A stretch of 64,000 nt of DNA from Corynebacterium atypicum (lineage in GTDB: Bacteria; Actinomycetota; Actinomycetes; Mycobacteriales; Mycobacteriaceae). Within the stretch, counting starts at the first letter, position 1. Each line of letters opens with the position of its first letter. The notes under the pieces were generated by a model. It made no database searches, was not told the DNA's origin, and was given only the letters and a program-made list of their open reading frames with translations. A program made the translations under genes and the position numbers. This document shows positions 44,802 through 54,129 of the stretch, piece by piece. The DNA is taken from contig NZ_CP008944.1 of the NCBI RefSeq assembly GCF_000732945.1, forward strand, positions 1,417,784-1,481,783, read 5' to 3'.

Positions 44802-45902
44802 ATGTTTGGACTCGATCTTCCGGTTATCTGGTTTGTCTTAATCGCGGTGCTTTTCGCCGGATACTTCCTGCTTGAAGGCTTCGATTTCGGCGTGGGAATC
44901 CTCGCGTCTATCGTCGGGCGCACCCGCGCGGAAAAGCAGACGATCGTGGGCACCATCGGCCCAGTCTGGGACGGCAATGAGGTGTGGCTGATCACCGCCG
45001 GTGGCGCCTTGTTCGCCGCGTTCCCCGAGTGGTACGCCACCATGTTCTCCGGCCTTTACTTCCCGCTCTTTTTAATCCTCGTGGCTCTCATCGTGCGCGT
45101 TGTGGCGCTCGAGTGGCGCAAGAAGATCACTGACCCCACCTGGGAGAAGTGGTGCAACGCCGGGCTGGCGTTCGGCTCCTGGGGCCCGGCGATCCTGTGG
45201 GATTTGATCGTGGCCAACCTTGTTAGGGGCCTGCCGATTCGCGCTGACCTGTCGCTCAACGCCGGCGAGGCGTTTGTGAGCATCTTCAACCCCTACGCCC
45301 TGTTAGGCGCCGCCGCGTTCACGCTGCTGTGCATCTTCCACGGTCTGGCCTTCATCCGACTGAAGACGACCGGGGTGGTCCGCGACCGCGCCGCGGCGTT
45401 CATCGTCCCGGTCGCAGCGCTGACCGCCTTGTGTGGCGTGGCCTTCCTCGTCTGGACGGTCGCCGGTTACTCCCAGGCCGGCTGGGCCTGGTCGGTGGCC
45501 GCGCTCATCGCGGTCTGCTTGATTCTCGCTAGCGTCGCGATGATGGCCTCGCATGACGGCTGGGCGTTCCTGCTCAGCTGCGTCGCCGTCGTGGGTCTCG
45601 TGGTGCTCGTCTTCGGGACGATCTTCCCGGAGGTCATGCCCACCACGCTTGCCGACGGCCAAGCACTCACCGTATGGAACGCAGCCTCGGGTGCCTACAC
45701 GTTGCGGTTCATGACGTGGGTCGCGCTTATCATGTGCCCGCTCGTCATTGCCTACCAGGCGTGGACCTACTGGGTGTTCTCCAAGCGGCTGCGCGCCGAC
45801 GACGCGCACGTAGAAGCCGACGACGATCAGGGCGCTCTCACGCAGCAGCCCAGAAGTAGCCAACCTAACGGTACGAGCACCGCGGAGAAAGCGGGCCTAT
45901 AG
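44802..45902 (+). CDS. cydB: Cytochrome bd oxidase subunit II CydB
   Basis: 366 residues from the ATG at 44802 (a TTG two codons upstream is also in frame). Family motifs: PVIWFVLIAVLFAGYFLLEGFDFGVGIL at the N terminus, GPVWDGNEVWLITAGGALFAAFPEWYATMFSGLY, and GSWGPAILWDL. Structural partner of CydA in the membrane. It is 6 bp after the repaired cydA end, and its stop overlaps the cydD GTG start, so cydABDC is one operon. Confidence 0.95.
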   Translation: MFGLDLPVIWFVLIAVLFAGYFLLEGFDFGVGILASIVGRTRAEKQTIVGTIGPVWDGNEVWLITAGGALFAAFPEWYATMFSGLYFPLFLILVALIVRVVALEWRKKITDPTWEKWCNAGLAFGSWGPAILWDLIVANLVRGLPIRADLSLNAGEAFVSIFNPYALLGAAAFTLLCIFHGLAFIRLKTTGVVRDRAAAFIVPVAALTALCGVAFLVWTVAGYSQAGWAWSVAALIAVCLILASVAMMASHDGWAFLLSCVAVVGLVVLVFGTIFPEVMPTTLADGQALTVWNAASGAYTLRFMTWVALIMCPLVIAYQAWTYWVFSKRLRADDAHVEADDDQGALTQQPRSSQPNGTSTAEKAGL

Positions 45903-47462
45903 TGGCGGCGCCAGCCAGCACCGTTCGCGGCCCCGTCGACCCGCGCCTTATCAAGCTCTCCCGCCCCACCCGGCGATGGCTGGCGCTGGCCGCCGCGCTG
46001 ACGGCCGCAAGCTCGATCGCCACCGTAGCGGTCGGGTTGCTGGTGGGCCTGACCACCGCCGAGTTCATCGAGCACCCGGAGCGCGGCTGGCAGCGCAGCG
46101 GTTTACTCATCGCGGGCCTATTGGCCGCCGTGGTGGTGCGCGCGGGCTTAAGTTACACCCAGGAACGCTTCGCCCACCGGGCCGCCGCTCAGGTGACCGT
46201 AGACTTGCGCGACCAAGCGCTTCGCCGGCTGGCCTTTCTTGACCCACGCTTCGTCGACCGCGCAGGCTGGCGCACGCTGCTGAGCACCGGCGTCACCGGG
46301 ATCGGCCCCTACCTCACCGGGTTCTTCCCCGCGCTGGCCGCCACGTTTATCGCGACGCCGGTGTTGTTGGCCGTCGTGTGGGGCGCTCGACGTGAGCTCC
46401 TTTCTCATCGCCGTCGTGACGCTGCCGCTCATCCCGTTTTTCATGTGGCTGGTGGGCACGCTGACCCAAGGGCGCACCGAGCGGCGCCTGCGGGATCTGT
46501 CCCTGCTCAGCGACCAGCTGCTCGACTTGATCGCCGGGCTTCCCACCTTGCGCAGCGTCGAGCGGCAGGGCGATACCGTCCAGGAGGTCAATCGGCTCTC
46601 CGCGCGGCACACCGATTCCACCATGGGGGTGCTGCGCATCGCCTTTTTGTCCAGCTTCGTTCTGGAGTTCTTGGCGACGCTCTCGGTGGCCCTCATGGCG
46701 GTCGGCATCGGGTTTCGCCTCCTCGACGGCTCCATGACGCTCGCTGCGGGGCTGACCGTTTTGGTCATCGCCCCTGATGTCTACTCCCCTATCCGCGAGG
46801 TAGGCACGCGCTTTCACGACGCCCAGGACGGGCTCGCGGCCACAGATAGGATCTTGGCGCTGCTTGCGGCCGAACCGCCGGCGCCTTGCCGCCAAAAAGA
46901 ACAAAAGAAAGTAATCCCGGGCGCGCACGCTCCGGCCGCAACCGGGATCGTCGTGGAATTCGACCGACTCAGCGTGGCCGGCCGGGACGGGTTGACCCCC
47001 CACGACCTTTCGGCAACCGCCCGCCCGGGCGAGCTGACGGTACTCGCCGGGCCTAACGGATCGGGCAAGTCGACGGCGCTTCTGGCGTTGCTCGGCATCG
47101 TCACCGACGGCGTCGAGGGCCACGCCGCAGTCACGGCTCACGGCCGTGAGCTTTCGGGCACCGACTTGTGGGCGCAGACCGCGTACCTGCCACAGCGCCC
47201 GGTGCTTGACCCGACAAGCATCGGAGATTTTGCAGAGCTCTCGCTGGGCCAGCGCCAGCGGGTGGCGATGCGCCGCGAGCTGGCCCGCGACCGCTGGCTC
47301 ATCGTCTGCGATGAACCGACCGCCCACCTGGACCAGGAGCGGGCACAGGATCTGATCGACGAGCTTCGGGCCCAAGCGCACGCCGGCAAGACGGTGTTGA
47401 TCGCCTCGCATGATCCACTGGTATTGGCCGCAGCTGACAACGTCGTTGAGGTGAGCCGATGA
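45902..47462 (+). CDS. cydD: Thiol exporter ABC protein CydD, frameshifted
   Basis: About 519 residues after repair. CydDC exports glutathione- or cysteine-type thiols and is needed to assemble bd oxidase. The first frame covers the N-terminal membrane domain to VLLAVVWG; the break is the GGGG run at 46380-46383, and deleting one G gives VVWALDVSSFLIAVVTLPLIPFF in the second frame. ATPase domain: Walker A LAGPNGSGKSTALLAL, Q-loop AYLPQRP, signature region LSLGQRQRVAMRREL, Walker B WLIVCDEPTAHLD. Only about 18 residues separate the Q-loop from the signature, much shorter than usual. cydC overlaps the stop as ATGA. Confidence 0.88.
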
Positions 47463-49151
47463 GTACGCCGGCGCTGAGGGGCGGCAAGGAAGACCTGCGC
47501 ATACTGTTGAAAGCGCGGCAGCTGACGGGGCTGGGCTGGCGTGAGCTTATCGCTCCGGTGCTCTGCGGTACGGCGACAATGTTGGCGTCGATTGCGCTGA
47601 CGGTGGTGTCTGCATGGCTGATCACAAAGGCTTGGCAGCAGCCCTTTGTGATGGAGGTGATGGTGGCGGTCACCGCGGTGCGCGCCCTCGGGATCTCCCG
47701 GGCGGTGATGCGCTATGTCGAGCGGCTGGTCTCGCACCGACTCGCGCTGCGGGCAGCGGCGCGCACGCGGGCCAATGCCTACCGCATTCTGGCCTTGTCG
47801 CCGCCACAGCGCGTGCTCAGCCTGGGCACCGGGGCGCTGTTGACGAGGTTGGGCGAGGACATCGAGGAGGTTTCTGACGTCATCGTGCGCGCGGTGGTGC
47901 CCGCGGGCACGGCCGTGGTCACCGGGCTAGTCACCGTCGCTTTCGCCGTCGCGGTCTCGCCTGCCACGGCCGTCGGGCTCGCCGCGGCTGGACTGATCGG
48001 CCCCGCGCTCGCGGCACGGTCAGCTCGGCGCGCGGAGGCGCTGCGCACCGGCGCGACCACCCGGTTTGCCGCTGCGTGCGACCAAGTGCTTTCGGGATCA
48101 GCGGCGCTGCGCATCCGCGGCGAGCTGCCCGTGGCGCTAGCTAACGCCCACGAGGCGGCGGCAGAACAGGAGCAGGCTACCGAGCGGACCGCCCCTGGCC
48201 AGGCGTGGGCCAGCGCGGTCGCGAACCTCGCGCATGGCCTGACGGCGACTGCCGTGCTTCTCGTCGCCGGCTGGCAGTACCTTTCCGGATCCCACTGCCC
48301 CCAGTGGTTGGGGGTGCTCGTGCTGCTCGCGCTCGCGGCTTTCGAGGCGGTTTTTGCGCTTGACGACGCCGCGGTGACCGTCACCCGGGCGGCCCACGCG
48401 GCCCGGCGCCTGGCCGACATTGAGGGGACGGGTTCTGGTGCGGTGGATGCCGAGCAGGCCTCGCCGCGCGCGGAGGACGAGTCGCGCACGACGGCAGGCA
48501 CGATCGCCGGCGCCGCGCAAGTAGAAGTGGAAGCGCAGCCGCGCGTGCGCGCCCGCGACATCACCGTCGGCTTCGACTCCGACGTAGCGACCTTCGACCT
48601 CGACTTGCCGTTCGGCACCTTCCAAGAGATCGTCGCCCCCTCGGGCTACGGCAAGACGACGCTTATGCTCACGCTGGCCGGCCTTCTCCCGGCGCGGCGG
48701 GGTGCAGTGACGATCGGAGGCGTGGACGTCACGGCACTCGATCCGAAGGCGCGTGCGGACACGGTGCTTTTTGTCGCCGAGGACGCCCACATCTTTGCCA
48801 CGACAGTACGCGATAACCTGGCGCTTTCTGCGCCCGCGGCCACCGACGAGGAGATGAACGAGGCGCTCGCCGCAGTGGGGCTTGCCAAGTGGGTAGCCGG
48901 GCTTCCTAGTGGCCTCGCGACGGTTCTCACGCGCGGCAGCGCCAGTTTGTCGGGCGGCCAGCGCCGCCGGCTCCTCCTGGCGCGCGCTGCTGTCCACGGC
49001 ACCCGTGTTGTTGCTCGACGAGCCTACCGAGCACCTGGATCCGGAAAGCGCCCAGCAGGTGTTAGCCATACTGTCGTCTGGGAATCTGCCTGGCGCTAGG
49101 GCGCGCCGGACCGTAGTGGTGGTCCGCCATCCCCGGGAGCGCCGCGGCTAG
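47459..49151 (+). CDS. cydC: Thiol exporter ABC protein CydC, frameshifted near the 3' end
   Basis: About 565 residues after repair. Six-helix membrane domain (about 30-300) with the CydC-like VTAVRALGISRAVMRYVERLVSH, then an ATPase with Walker A APSGYGKTTLMLTLAG and a normal-length helical domain to SLSGGQRRRLLLARA. The frame then breaks at GCGCGCGC (48980-48987). As read, it ends at 49099 and loses Walker B; in the next frame the sequence continues LLSTAPVLLLDEPTEHLDPES and ends at 49151, which fits a missing GC dinucleotide. The atypical Walker A (GYGKTT) and C-terminal VVVVRHPRER in place of an H-loop HR are worth noting. Partner of CydD. Confidence 0.88.
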
Positions 49152-49159
49152 CTACCGTC

Positions 49160-50331
49160 TCACTGAAACGGGCGCAGGGTCTTGATCCTGACGGTGGCCG
49201 TCTCGAGGGTCTCGCGCCCGAAGCTCGCCCAGCAGACGAACGCGGCCGCCGTGATCACCCCGCAAGCGGCGAAGCCACAGCCAAACCCAGCGGTCTGTGC
49301 GATGAGGCCGACGACGATAGGCCCCAGGATGGTGCCCGCATCCTGCGCCATCTGGAAGTTGGCCAGTACCCGGCCGCCCGAGCGTTGGTTGCCGATGACG
49401 TCAGCGATCACGGCCTGTTGCGGCGGATTGAGGATACCGGCACCTGCCCCGGCCAGCGCCGAGAGGATGAGCAGCGGATAGAAGCTCGGCGCCAACCCCA
49501 GGATCCCCGTGAACAGGCCGTTGACCAAGAGGCCGAGCAAGATGAGCGGAAGGCGGCCGACGCGGTCAGCTAGCCGCCCGGAAAACTGCAGGCAAATGGC
49601 GTTGCCCAGGGCGAAACTCGCCATCGCGAGCCCGGCTATCGCCCCGCCGTGTTCGAACACCGCCGCCGCGAACAGGGGCAGGGTGGCCACCCTAACCCCG
49701 AAGTTGGACCATCCGTTGGCGAAGCCGCTGACTAACACGCAGCGATAGGCGCGGTCCCGGAAGGCCTCTCGGAACTGCATCGGCGGGTGCGTAGGGTCTT
49801 TGCGCTCTCGGCCGGTTCCGGCGCGCGCATGCCCAACGACGCCAGCGCAGCGTCGAGCACCGGCCCGATGACGTTTCCGATCAAGAAGGCGGACGCGTAG
49901 GCGGAGGAGCATCTGCCGCGGATGGTCGGCGGCGCGAACCGAACAATGATGCCCATCGCAGAGACCGTGAACATGGTGGAGCCCACGCCGCCGAGGCCAC
50001 GCAGGACCAGGATGTGCCAGTATTCCTGAGCCCAGGCGACGGCCCCGGTGGTGACCGCTACCGTGGCAAGGCCGGTTAAGTAAATGGCGCGCGAGCCCAG
50101 GGCGTCAACAAGCCTTCCCGCGGAGGGCGCGAACAGCAGCCGAGAAAACGCGAAGATCGATACCACTGCCCCCGCGGCGGCCATGCCGACGTCAAACGAC
50201 TGCGCAAATTGCGGAATAATCGGCGCGATCAACCCGTAGCCTAGGGCGATGAGGAAAGCTGCGGCGACGAGTACCCAAATTTCGGTAGGGATTTTTGGAG
50301 TTGCAAAACGAGCGGGCGTCTGGTCGGTCAT
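49160..50331 (-). pseudogene. Major-facilitator transporter, disrupted (frameshift and apparent loss of TM6)
   Basis: Two minus-strand frames together make one DHA1-type drug/solute transporter. The upstream frame (50331 to about 49800) carries TM1-TM5, from WVLVAAAFLIALGYGLIAPIIPQF to SAFLIGNVIGPVLDAALASLGMRAP. The downstream frame resumes with PMQFREAFRDRAYRCVLVSGFANGWSNFGVRVATLPLF, which is TM7 onward to the end. The hydrophobic TM6 that should follow MRAP is absent; only about 15 polar residues and a phase change lie between. A deletion of roughly 60-75 bp plus a shift would explain it. Unlike the other breaks here it is not at a plain homopolymer, so true decay is possible. Substrate unknown. 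Confidence 0.7.
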
Positions 50332-50513
50332 GTCGTATCGGTGGGGGCTCCCTGGATGATGCTGTGCGTCCTCTTATGAACCGGGACGCGTGGGCCTTCC
50401 TCACCCTACCCTGGCAGCGGACGGTGCGGTGAGTTGAGATAGTCGGGCCCGCACCGCGATCAAACATAGAACACTTGTTTGATTTTTTCGCTTACGCGGT
50501 ACCGCGCGCCACA

Positions 50514-50519
50514 TAGCAT
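50514..50519 (+). promoter_or_regulatory. Probable -10 hexamer (TAGCAT) for leaderless gene at 50527
   Basis: TAGCAT ends 7 nt before the ATG at 50527 with no ribosome site between, supporting that start codon. Confidence 0.4.
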
Positions 50520-50526
50520 CACAGCC

Positions 50527-51384
50527 ATGCAAACCTCTTATCACGCCCCAGACCACCTGCTTGCAAGCCCGGCCGCCCCAAATCCTGGACGCACGCAGCA
50601 ATCCCCCGGCGCTTTCCGGTCGGCGCCCGAGCTGCGGGACGCCTACGCCAGCACGCTTGAAAAAATCCTCGGCATCCTGCGCCACCCCCGCAGCCTCGCA
50701 CGCGCACAGCCGCGGTGGCGCCCGCCGCGGGCCCGGCTGCCAATGCCCGGCCCGGCACGCCACGGCGAGCTCATCGTCACTATCACCCGCCACCGCGTAG
50801 GCGCTCGGGCGGCAGCGCGGATCCAGGGCTATTCCGGAACCCAACCGGCCTACCTCGTTACGCTGCGGTTCGCAGGCACGCGTCGGGCTGTCGAGCCGGC
50901 GCTAGCCGAGGCCTGGGTGCGCGCTTTACTACCGGAGGACCAAGCCGACGCGGCCCACGAACTCGTCGGACTGCCGGCGCCGACCTACTGTTGGTTCGTC
51001 GACCACCACTTCAACCCCGTCCGCTCGCCGGCTGCGATCTTCAGCCGAGGCGGCCTAACGCCCCGAATCGAGGCCTTCGCCCGGTTCCTCGTCGGCATCG
51101 TCGTCGAAGGCATCGCCCGCGTCATCGTCGCTGTCCGCGCCGAACAGGTCGAAGACTTCGTAGTCCTCGTCCTCTCCATCGAGCGGAAGGAGCTGCTCCT
51201 CCCAGCTCTCGGCGTTGTCTGCGGCCAGGGACAGGACGTCGAAAAGCTTGTCAAAGTCGCTAAACGAGCCGAGCGTGAGCACCTCCTGCGAAGCTGCCGC
51301 CGCCTCGTCAGCCAGATGGGCAAAGAGGTTCTGCCGATCCTCCTCGGACAGCACCGGGGAAACCTCGTCCGAGCTCTCCCATAG
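50527..51384 (+). CDS. Hypothetical protein overlapping the ybjN-like gene on the opposite strand
   Basis: Open frame of 285 codons. The first 175 or so look coding: SAPELRDAYASTLEKILGILRHPRSLARAQPRWRPP, then LIVTITRHRVGARAAARIQGYSGTQPAYLVTLRFAG and EAWVRALLPED; the layout (helical start, basic Pro-rich link, short beta region) recalls small actinobacterial Rv3235-like proteins, but weakly. From about 51055 the frame is simply the antisense of the ybjN-like gene. A TAA in another frame at 51056-51058 coincides with the ybjN stop, so a missed indel could place the true end there. A -10 box 7 nt upstream supports the start. Function unknown. Confidence 0.45.
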   Translation: MQTSYHAPDHLLASPAAPNPGRTQQSPGAFRSAPELRDAYASTLEKILGILRHPRSLARAQPRWRPPRARLPMPGPARHGELIVTITRHRVGARAAARIQGYSGTQPAYLVTLRFAGTRRAVEPALAEAWVRALLPEDQADAAHELVGLPAPTYCWFVDHHFNPVRSPAAIFSRGGLTPRIEAFARFLVGIVVEGIARVIVAVRAEQVEDFVVLVLSIERKELLLPALGVVCGQGQDVEKLVKVAKRAEREHLLRSCRRLVSQMGKEVLPILLGQHRGNLVRALP

Positions 51385-51876
51385 CTCGTCGATCGCGGCG
51401 TCGACAATGTCCTCATAGTCCTCGCTGACCGTCACAAAGTTAGCTTCCGCGCGCGGGCCCTCCGGCCCAGCCTCGACAACTACCTGCAGCTCCGATGACT
51501 TGCCCACTTCCGCGCGAACCAGATTCGGGTTCTGGGCGTCCTGAATAAACTCGAGGTCGCCGATCCGCTCATCGGTGCCGTCGAGCAGGTCCTTCAAAAT
51601 AGTGATCACCTGATCGATGGCCACGTGCGCCGCCACGGTCCGTACCGCGTCGGCCACCGAGAACACCACCGCGACGAGGGCGGCAGAAAACTCCTCATCG
51701 TCCTCATCGACGTCTGCGGCGGCAATGTAGACGTTGGCCGCCGGGAGGTCACGATCGATCTCAACAAATTGGATCTCTACCTCGGCGGTGATCGGGACAA
51801 ACAGCACGTCCCCGCCCACGCGCGACTCGATCCCCTCGCTATCTAGGGCCGCCGCTAGGTCTTCAAAAAAGCTCAT
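51055..51876 (-). CDS. YbjN-domain protein
   Basis: 273 residues from the ATG at 51876. Acidic throughout. The N-terminal half fits a YbjN/SseB-like fold (MSFFEDLAAALDSEGIESRVGGDVLFVPI, then a conserved hydrophobic pattern), and residues 100-175 look like a second copy of the fold (VAIDQVITILKDLLD...LQVVVEAGPEGPRAEANFVTVSEDY). The last 45 residues are nearly all Asp/Glu/Gly. In Enterobacteria YbjN affects stress and motility genes; in actinobacteria such proteins have been proposed as chaperone-like. Function here unknown. Convergent with the hypothetical at 50527. Confidence 0.7.
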   Translation of the reverse strand: MSFFEDLAAALDSEGIESRVGGDVLFVPITAEVEIQFVEIDRDLPAANVYIAAADVDEDDEEFSAALVAVVFSVADAVRTVAAHVAIDQVITILKDLLDGTDERIGDLEFIQDAQNPNLVRAEVGKSSELQVVVEAGPEGPRAEANFVTVSEDYEDIVDAAIDELWESSDEVSPVLSEEDRQNLFAHLADEAAAASQEVLTLGSFSDFDKLFDVLSLAADNAESWEEQLLPLDGEDEDYEVFDLFGADSDDDAGDAFDDDADEEPGEGLDSGR

Positions 51877-52072
51877 GTGGTGCGCTGTACCTTCCTGCGT
51901 TAGCCAGCCAGACGCGCCAGCCGGAAAAGGGCGAATCGCGTGGCCACCGACGCTACGAAGAAGGAAAGTCGCCGCCGGCCGCGATCTTGGCCCTAAGCCT
52001 AGCCGCCGGCACGTCAGCACGCTCGCCTCATGCGCTATCCGGCTAGTTTTTTAAGATTTTTCCACCCTGCTC

Positions 52073-52078
52073 TACGGT
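52073..52078 (+). promoter_or_regulatory. Probable -10 hexamer (TACGGT) for leaderless aroE-like gene
   Basis: TACGGT ends 8 nt before the ATG at 52087, without a ribosome site. Confidence 0.45.
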
Positions 52079-52086
52079 TGAGCCCC

Positions 52087-52931
52087 ATGAATCAACGTCC
52101 CACACAGCCGCTCGCCATGGGAGTGGATCAACAGACCACGCTGTGCATCTCTCTGTCCGGCTCTCCTTCCGATCACGGTGTGCGGTTTCACAACTGGCTG
52201 TACCGTGAGCTTGGGCTGAACTTTATCTACAAGCCCATCCGCCCGTTGGACATTACCGCCGCCGTCGCCGGGATCAGAGGGCTCGCCATTCACGGCGCCG
52301 GAATCTCCATGCCCTATAAGAAAGAGGTCATCGACTTGATCGATCACCTCGATACCTCGGCGAGCACCATTGAGGCGGTCAACACCATCGTCAACGACGG
52401 CGGCGAACTGACCGGCTTCAACACGGACGTCACGGCGGTAGCCCAGCTCCTGCGCCACCATCGCATCGATCCCGCCCTCAGCGTCGCGGTGCGCGGATCC
52501 GGGGGCATGGCCAACGCCGTCGTCGCGGCCCTCGCCGACTACGGCATGACGGGAACAGTCGTCGCCCGCAACCACGTCACGGGCACGACCCTGGCTAACC
52601 GCCACGACTGGGGGTTTCCGGCACCGTGCCCGAGGGAACCCAGATGCTGGTAAACGTCACCCCGCTCGGAATGGCGGGCGAACTGGCGGCCGAATGCGCG
52701 TTCAGCGCCGCCGAAATCACCGCGGCGGAAGTCGTCTTTGACGTGGTTCATCACCCGGTGGAGACCCCGCTGGTGCGCGCCGCACGGGAGCAGGGACTCA
52801 GCGTCATCACCGGCAACGAAGTGGCTGCCCGCCAAGCAGCCGAGCAATTCGCCCTCTATACCGGCGTAACTCCCACCGCCGAGCAGGTGGCTGCCGCCGA
52901 GGCTTTCGCTAGCCGCCCCCACACCGACTGA
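52087..52931 (+). CDS. Shikimate dehydrogenase-like protein, frameshifted
   Basis: About 281 residues after repair. Recognisable family features: GAGISMPYKKEVIDLID with the catalytic Lys, EAVNTIVNDGGELTGFNTD with the catalytic Asp, and a Rossmann turn VRGSGGMANAVVAAL. The frame breaks at GGGGTTTCC (52610-52619); adding one base joins GTVPEGTQMLVNVTPLGMAGE, the conserved NxTPLGM motif, and continues to 52931. The N-terminal substrate motif usually written S-x-S (HSLSP) reads GSPSDHGVRFHN, so shikimate binding is doubtful; it may be an AroE paralogue acting on another hydroxy acid. A -10 box 8 nt upstream supports the ATG. Confidence 0.8.
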
Positions 52932-53026
52932 TCTGCGCCCGCGCTCCGGCGAACCTGCACGGTGCAGGTGCCCCGCAAGCTACCATGGTGAGGAAACTTT
53001 TCCCCCTTAAAAAGGAGCCCTGGCCC

Positions 53027-53809
53027 ATGGCGCTATTCGGCCGCACCAGCACAGAAGCAGAACCGGAAGTCATTGACCCGCTGCCGGACAGTACCTTAGA
53101 GCAGCTGTCCAACACCAAGCTCGAAGGGTCGGCGAAGTGGCTGGTCGCCGCCCTCAGCAAGGCCGCGAGTGCGCAAGCGCCGGTCATCGAGCGCCACGTC
53201 GATCGCCTGCGGAAAAAGAATCCTGAGGCCTCCGCCGAAGAACTCCAGGAAAAGCTCAACACGCAGTTCCGTACCGCCGTCACTGGCACGGGGGCGAGCT
53301 CCGGCGGGGCGTCGGCAATACCCGGCATCGGATTTGTCACCGGCGCGCTGACCATCGGCGCCGAATCCGTCGTCTTTGTCGACTTCGTGGTCGTTTATAC
53401 CCTGGCCAGCGCCCATCTGCGCGGCATCGATGTGCGCGACGCCGAGCAGCGACGCACGCTCGTGCTGGTCAGCCTGGTCGGCTCCGAGGGCAGCGTGATG
53501 ATCGACGCCCTGCTGCCCCAGGGCTTAGCCACCACCGGACTGCCGGCGGTAGCCAAGCTGTCCCGACTGTCCGGTCCGACGCTCAACGAGGTCAACTCGC
53601 GGCTGGTGCGCATGGCCCTCAAGAGCGTGAACAAGCGAATCAGGCGGGCCTGGCTGGGCAAGCTTCTGCCCATGGGGGTGGGCGTCGTGGTCGGCGGGAT
53701 GGCCAACCGAAAGCTGGCCAACCGCGTCATCGAGCACACGCAGCAGGCGCTCGGGCCCGCCCGCTTTGACGCCGGCTTGCCGCGCGGCGGAGTCATCGAC
53801 GCCTCCTAA
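53027..53809 (+). CDS. EcsC-like membrane-associated protein
   Basis: 260 residues. The ATG at 53027 follows AAAAAGGAG; the frame is open 14 codons further up but without a ribosome site. Features: polar N terminus with a charged helix ERHVDRLRKKNPEASAEELQEKL, then SAIPGIGFVTGALTIGAESVVFVDFVVVYTLASAHLRGIDVRD, which resembles the EcsC family core (PGIG...GID), and a Gly-rich hydrophobic segment LLPMGVGVVVGGMANR near the C terminus. A gene of this type sits beside the 2-oxoglutarate dehydrogenase gene in mycobacteria too, as I recall. Function unknown. Confidence 0.6.
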   Translation: MALFGRTSTEAEPEVIDPLPDSTLEQLSNTKLEGSAKWLVAALSKAASAQAPVIERHVDRLRKKNPEASAEELQEKLNTQFRTAVTGTGASSGGASAIPGIGFVTGALTIGAESVVFVDFVVVYTLASAHLRGIDVRDAEQRRTLVLVSLVGSEGSVMIDALLPQGLATTGLPAVAKLSRLSGPTLNEVNSRLVRMALKSVNKRIRRAWLGKLLPMGVGVVVGGMANRKLANRVIEHTQQALGPARFDAGLPRGGVIDAS

Positions 53810-54129
53810 GTCCAAGCTCGTGCCTGGCTCCTGCGCGCACACCTGCCGGCCGGGACGCTGCCGACCAGCAATTTCGCTTGCACCACCCCGGCAGCAGCGC
53901 GTGGCGTTTATCACGCGTACCATTGCGGTCACGGTCCCGGCCCGAGGGCGCCCGCTGGGCCCCAGGCACCGCGGTGGCGGCCCGCGCCGCCTTTCATTTG
54001 ACCCCTATCGGGGGCGGATGCCGCCTGCCACGGCCTGGGATGGCTCCGGAAGGTGCCAAGGCCGTGAAAAAGCGCACTACAGTGAACTTATACACAAAAC
54101 TCCCAACCGAAATGAGGCGAGAACCTGCC
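53810..54129. other. Intergenic region upstream of odhA
   Basis: 320 bp with no convincing gene. TACAGT at 54078-54083 could be the odhA -10 box, giving a leader of about 40 nt. I found no clear GlxR- or RamA-type site by eye. Confidence 0.45.
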
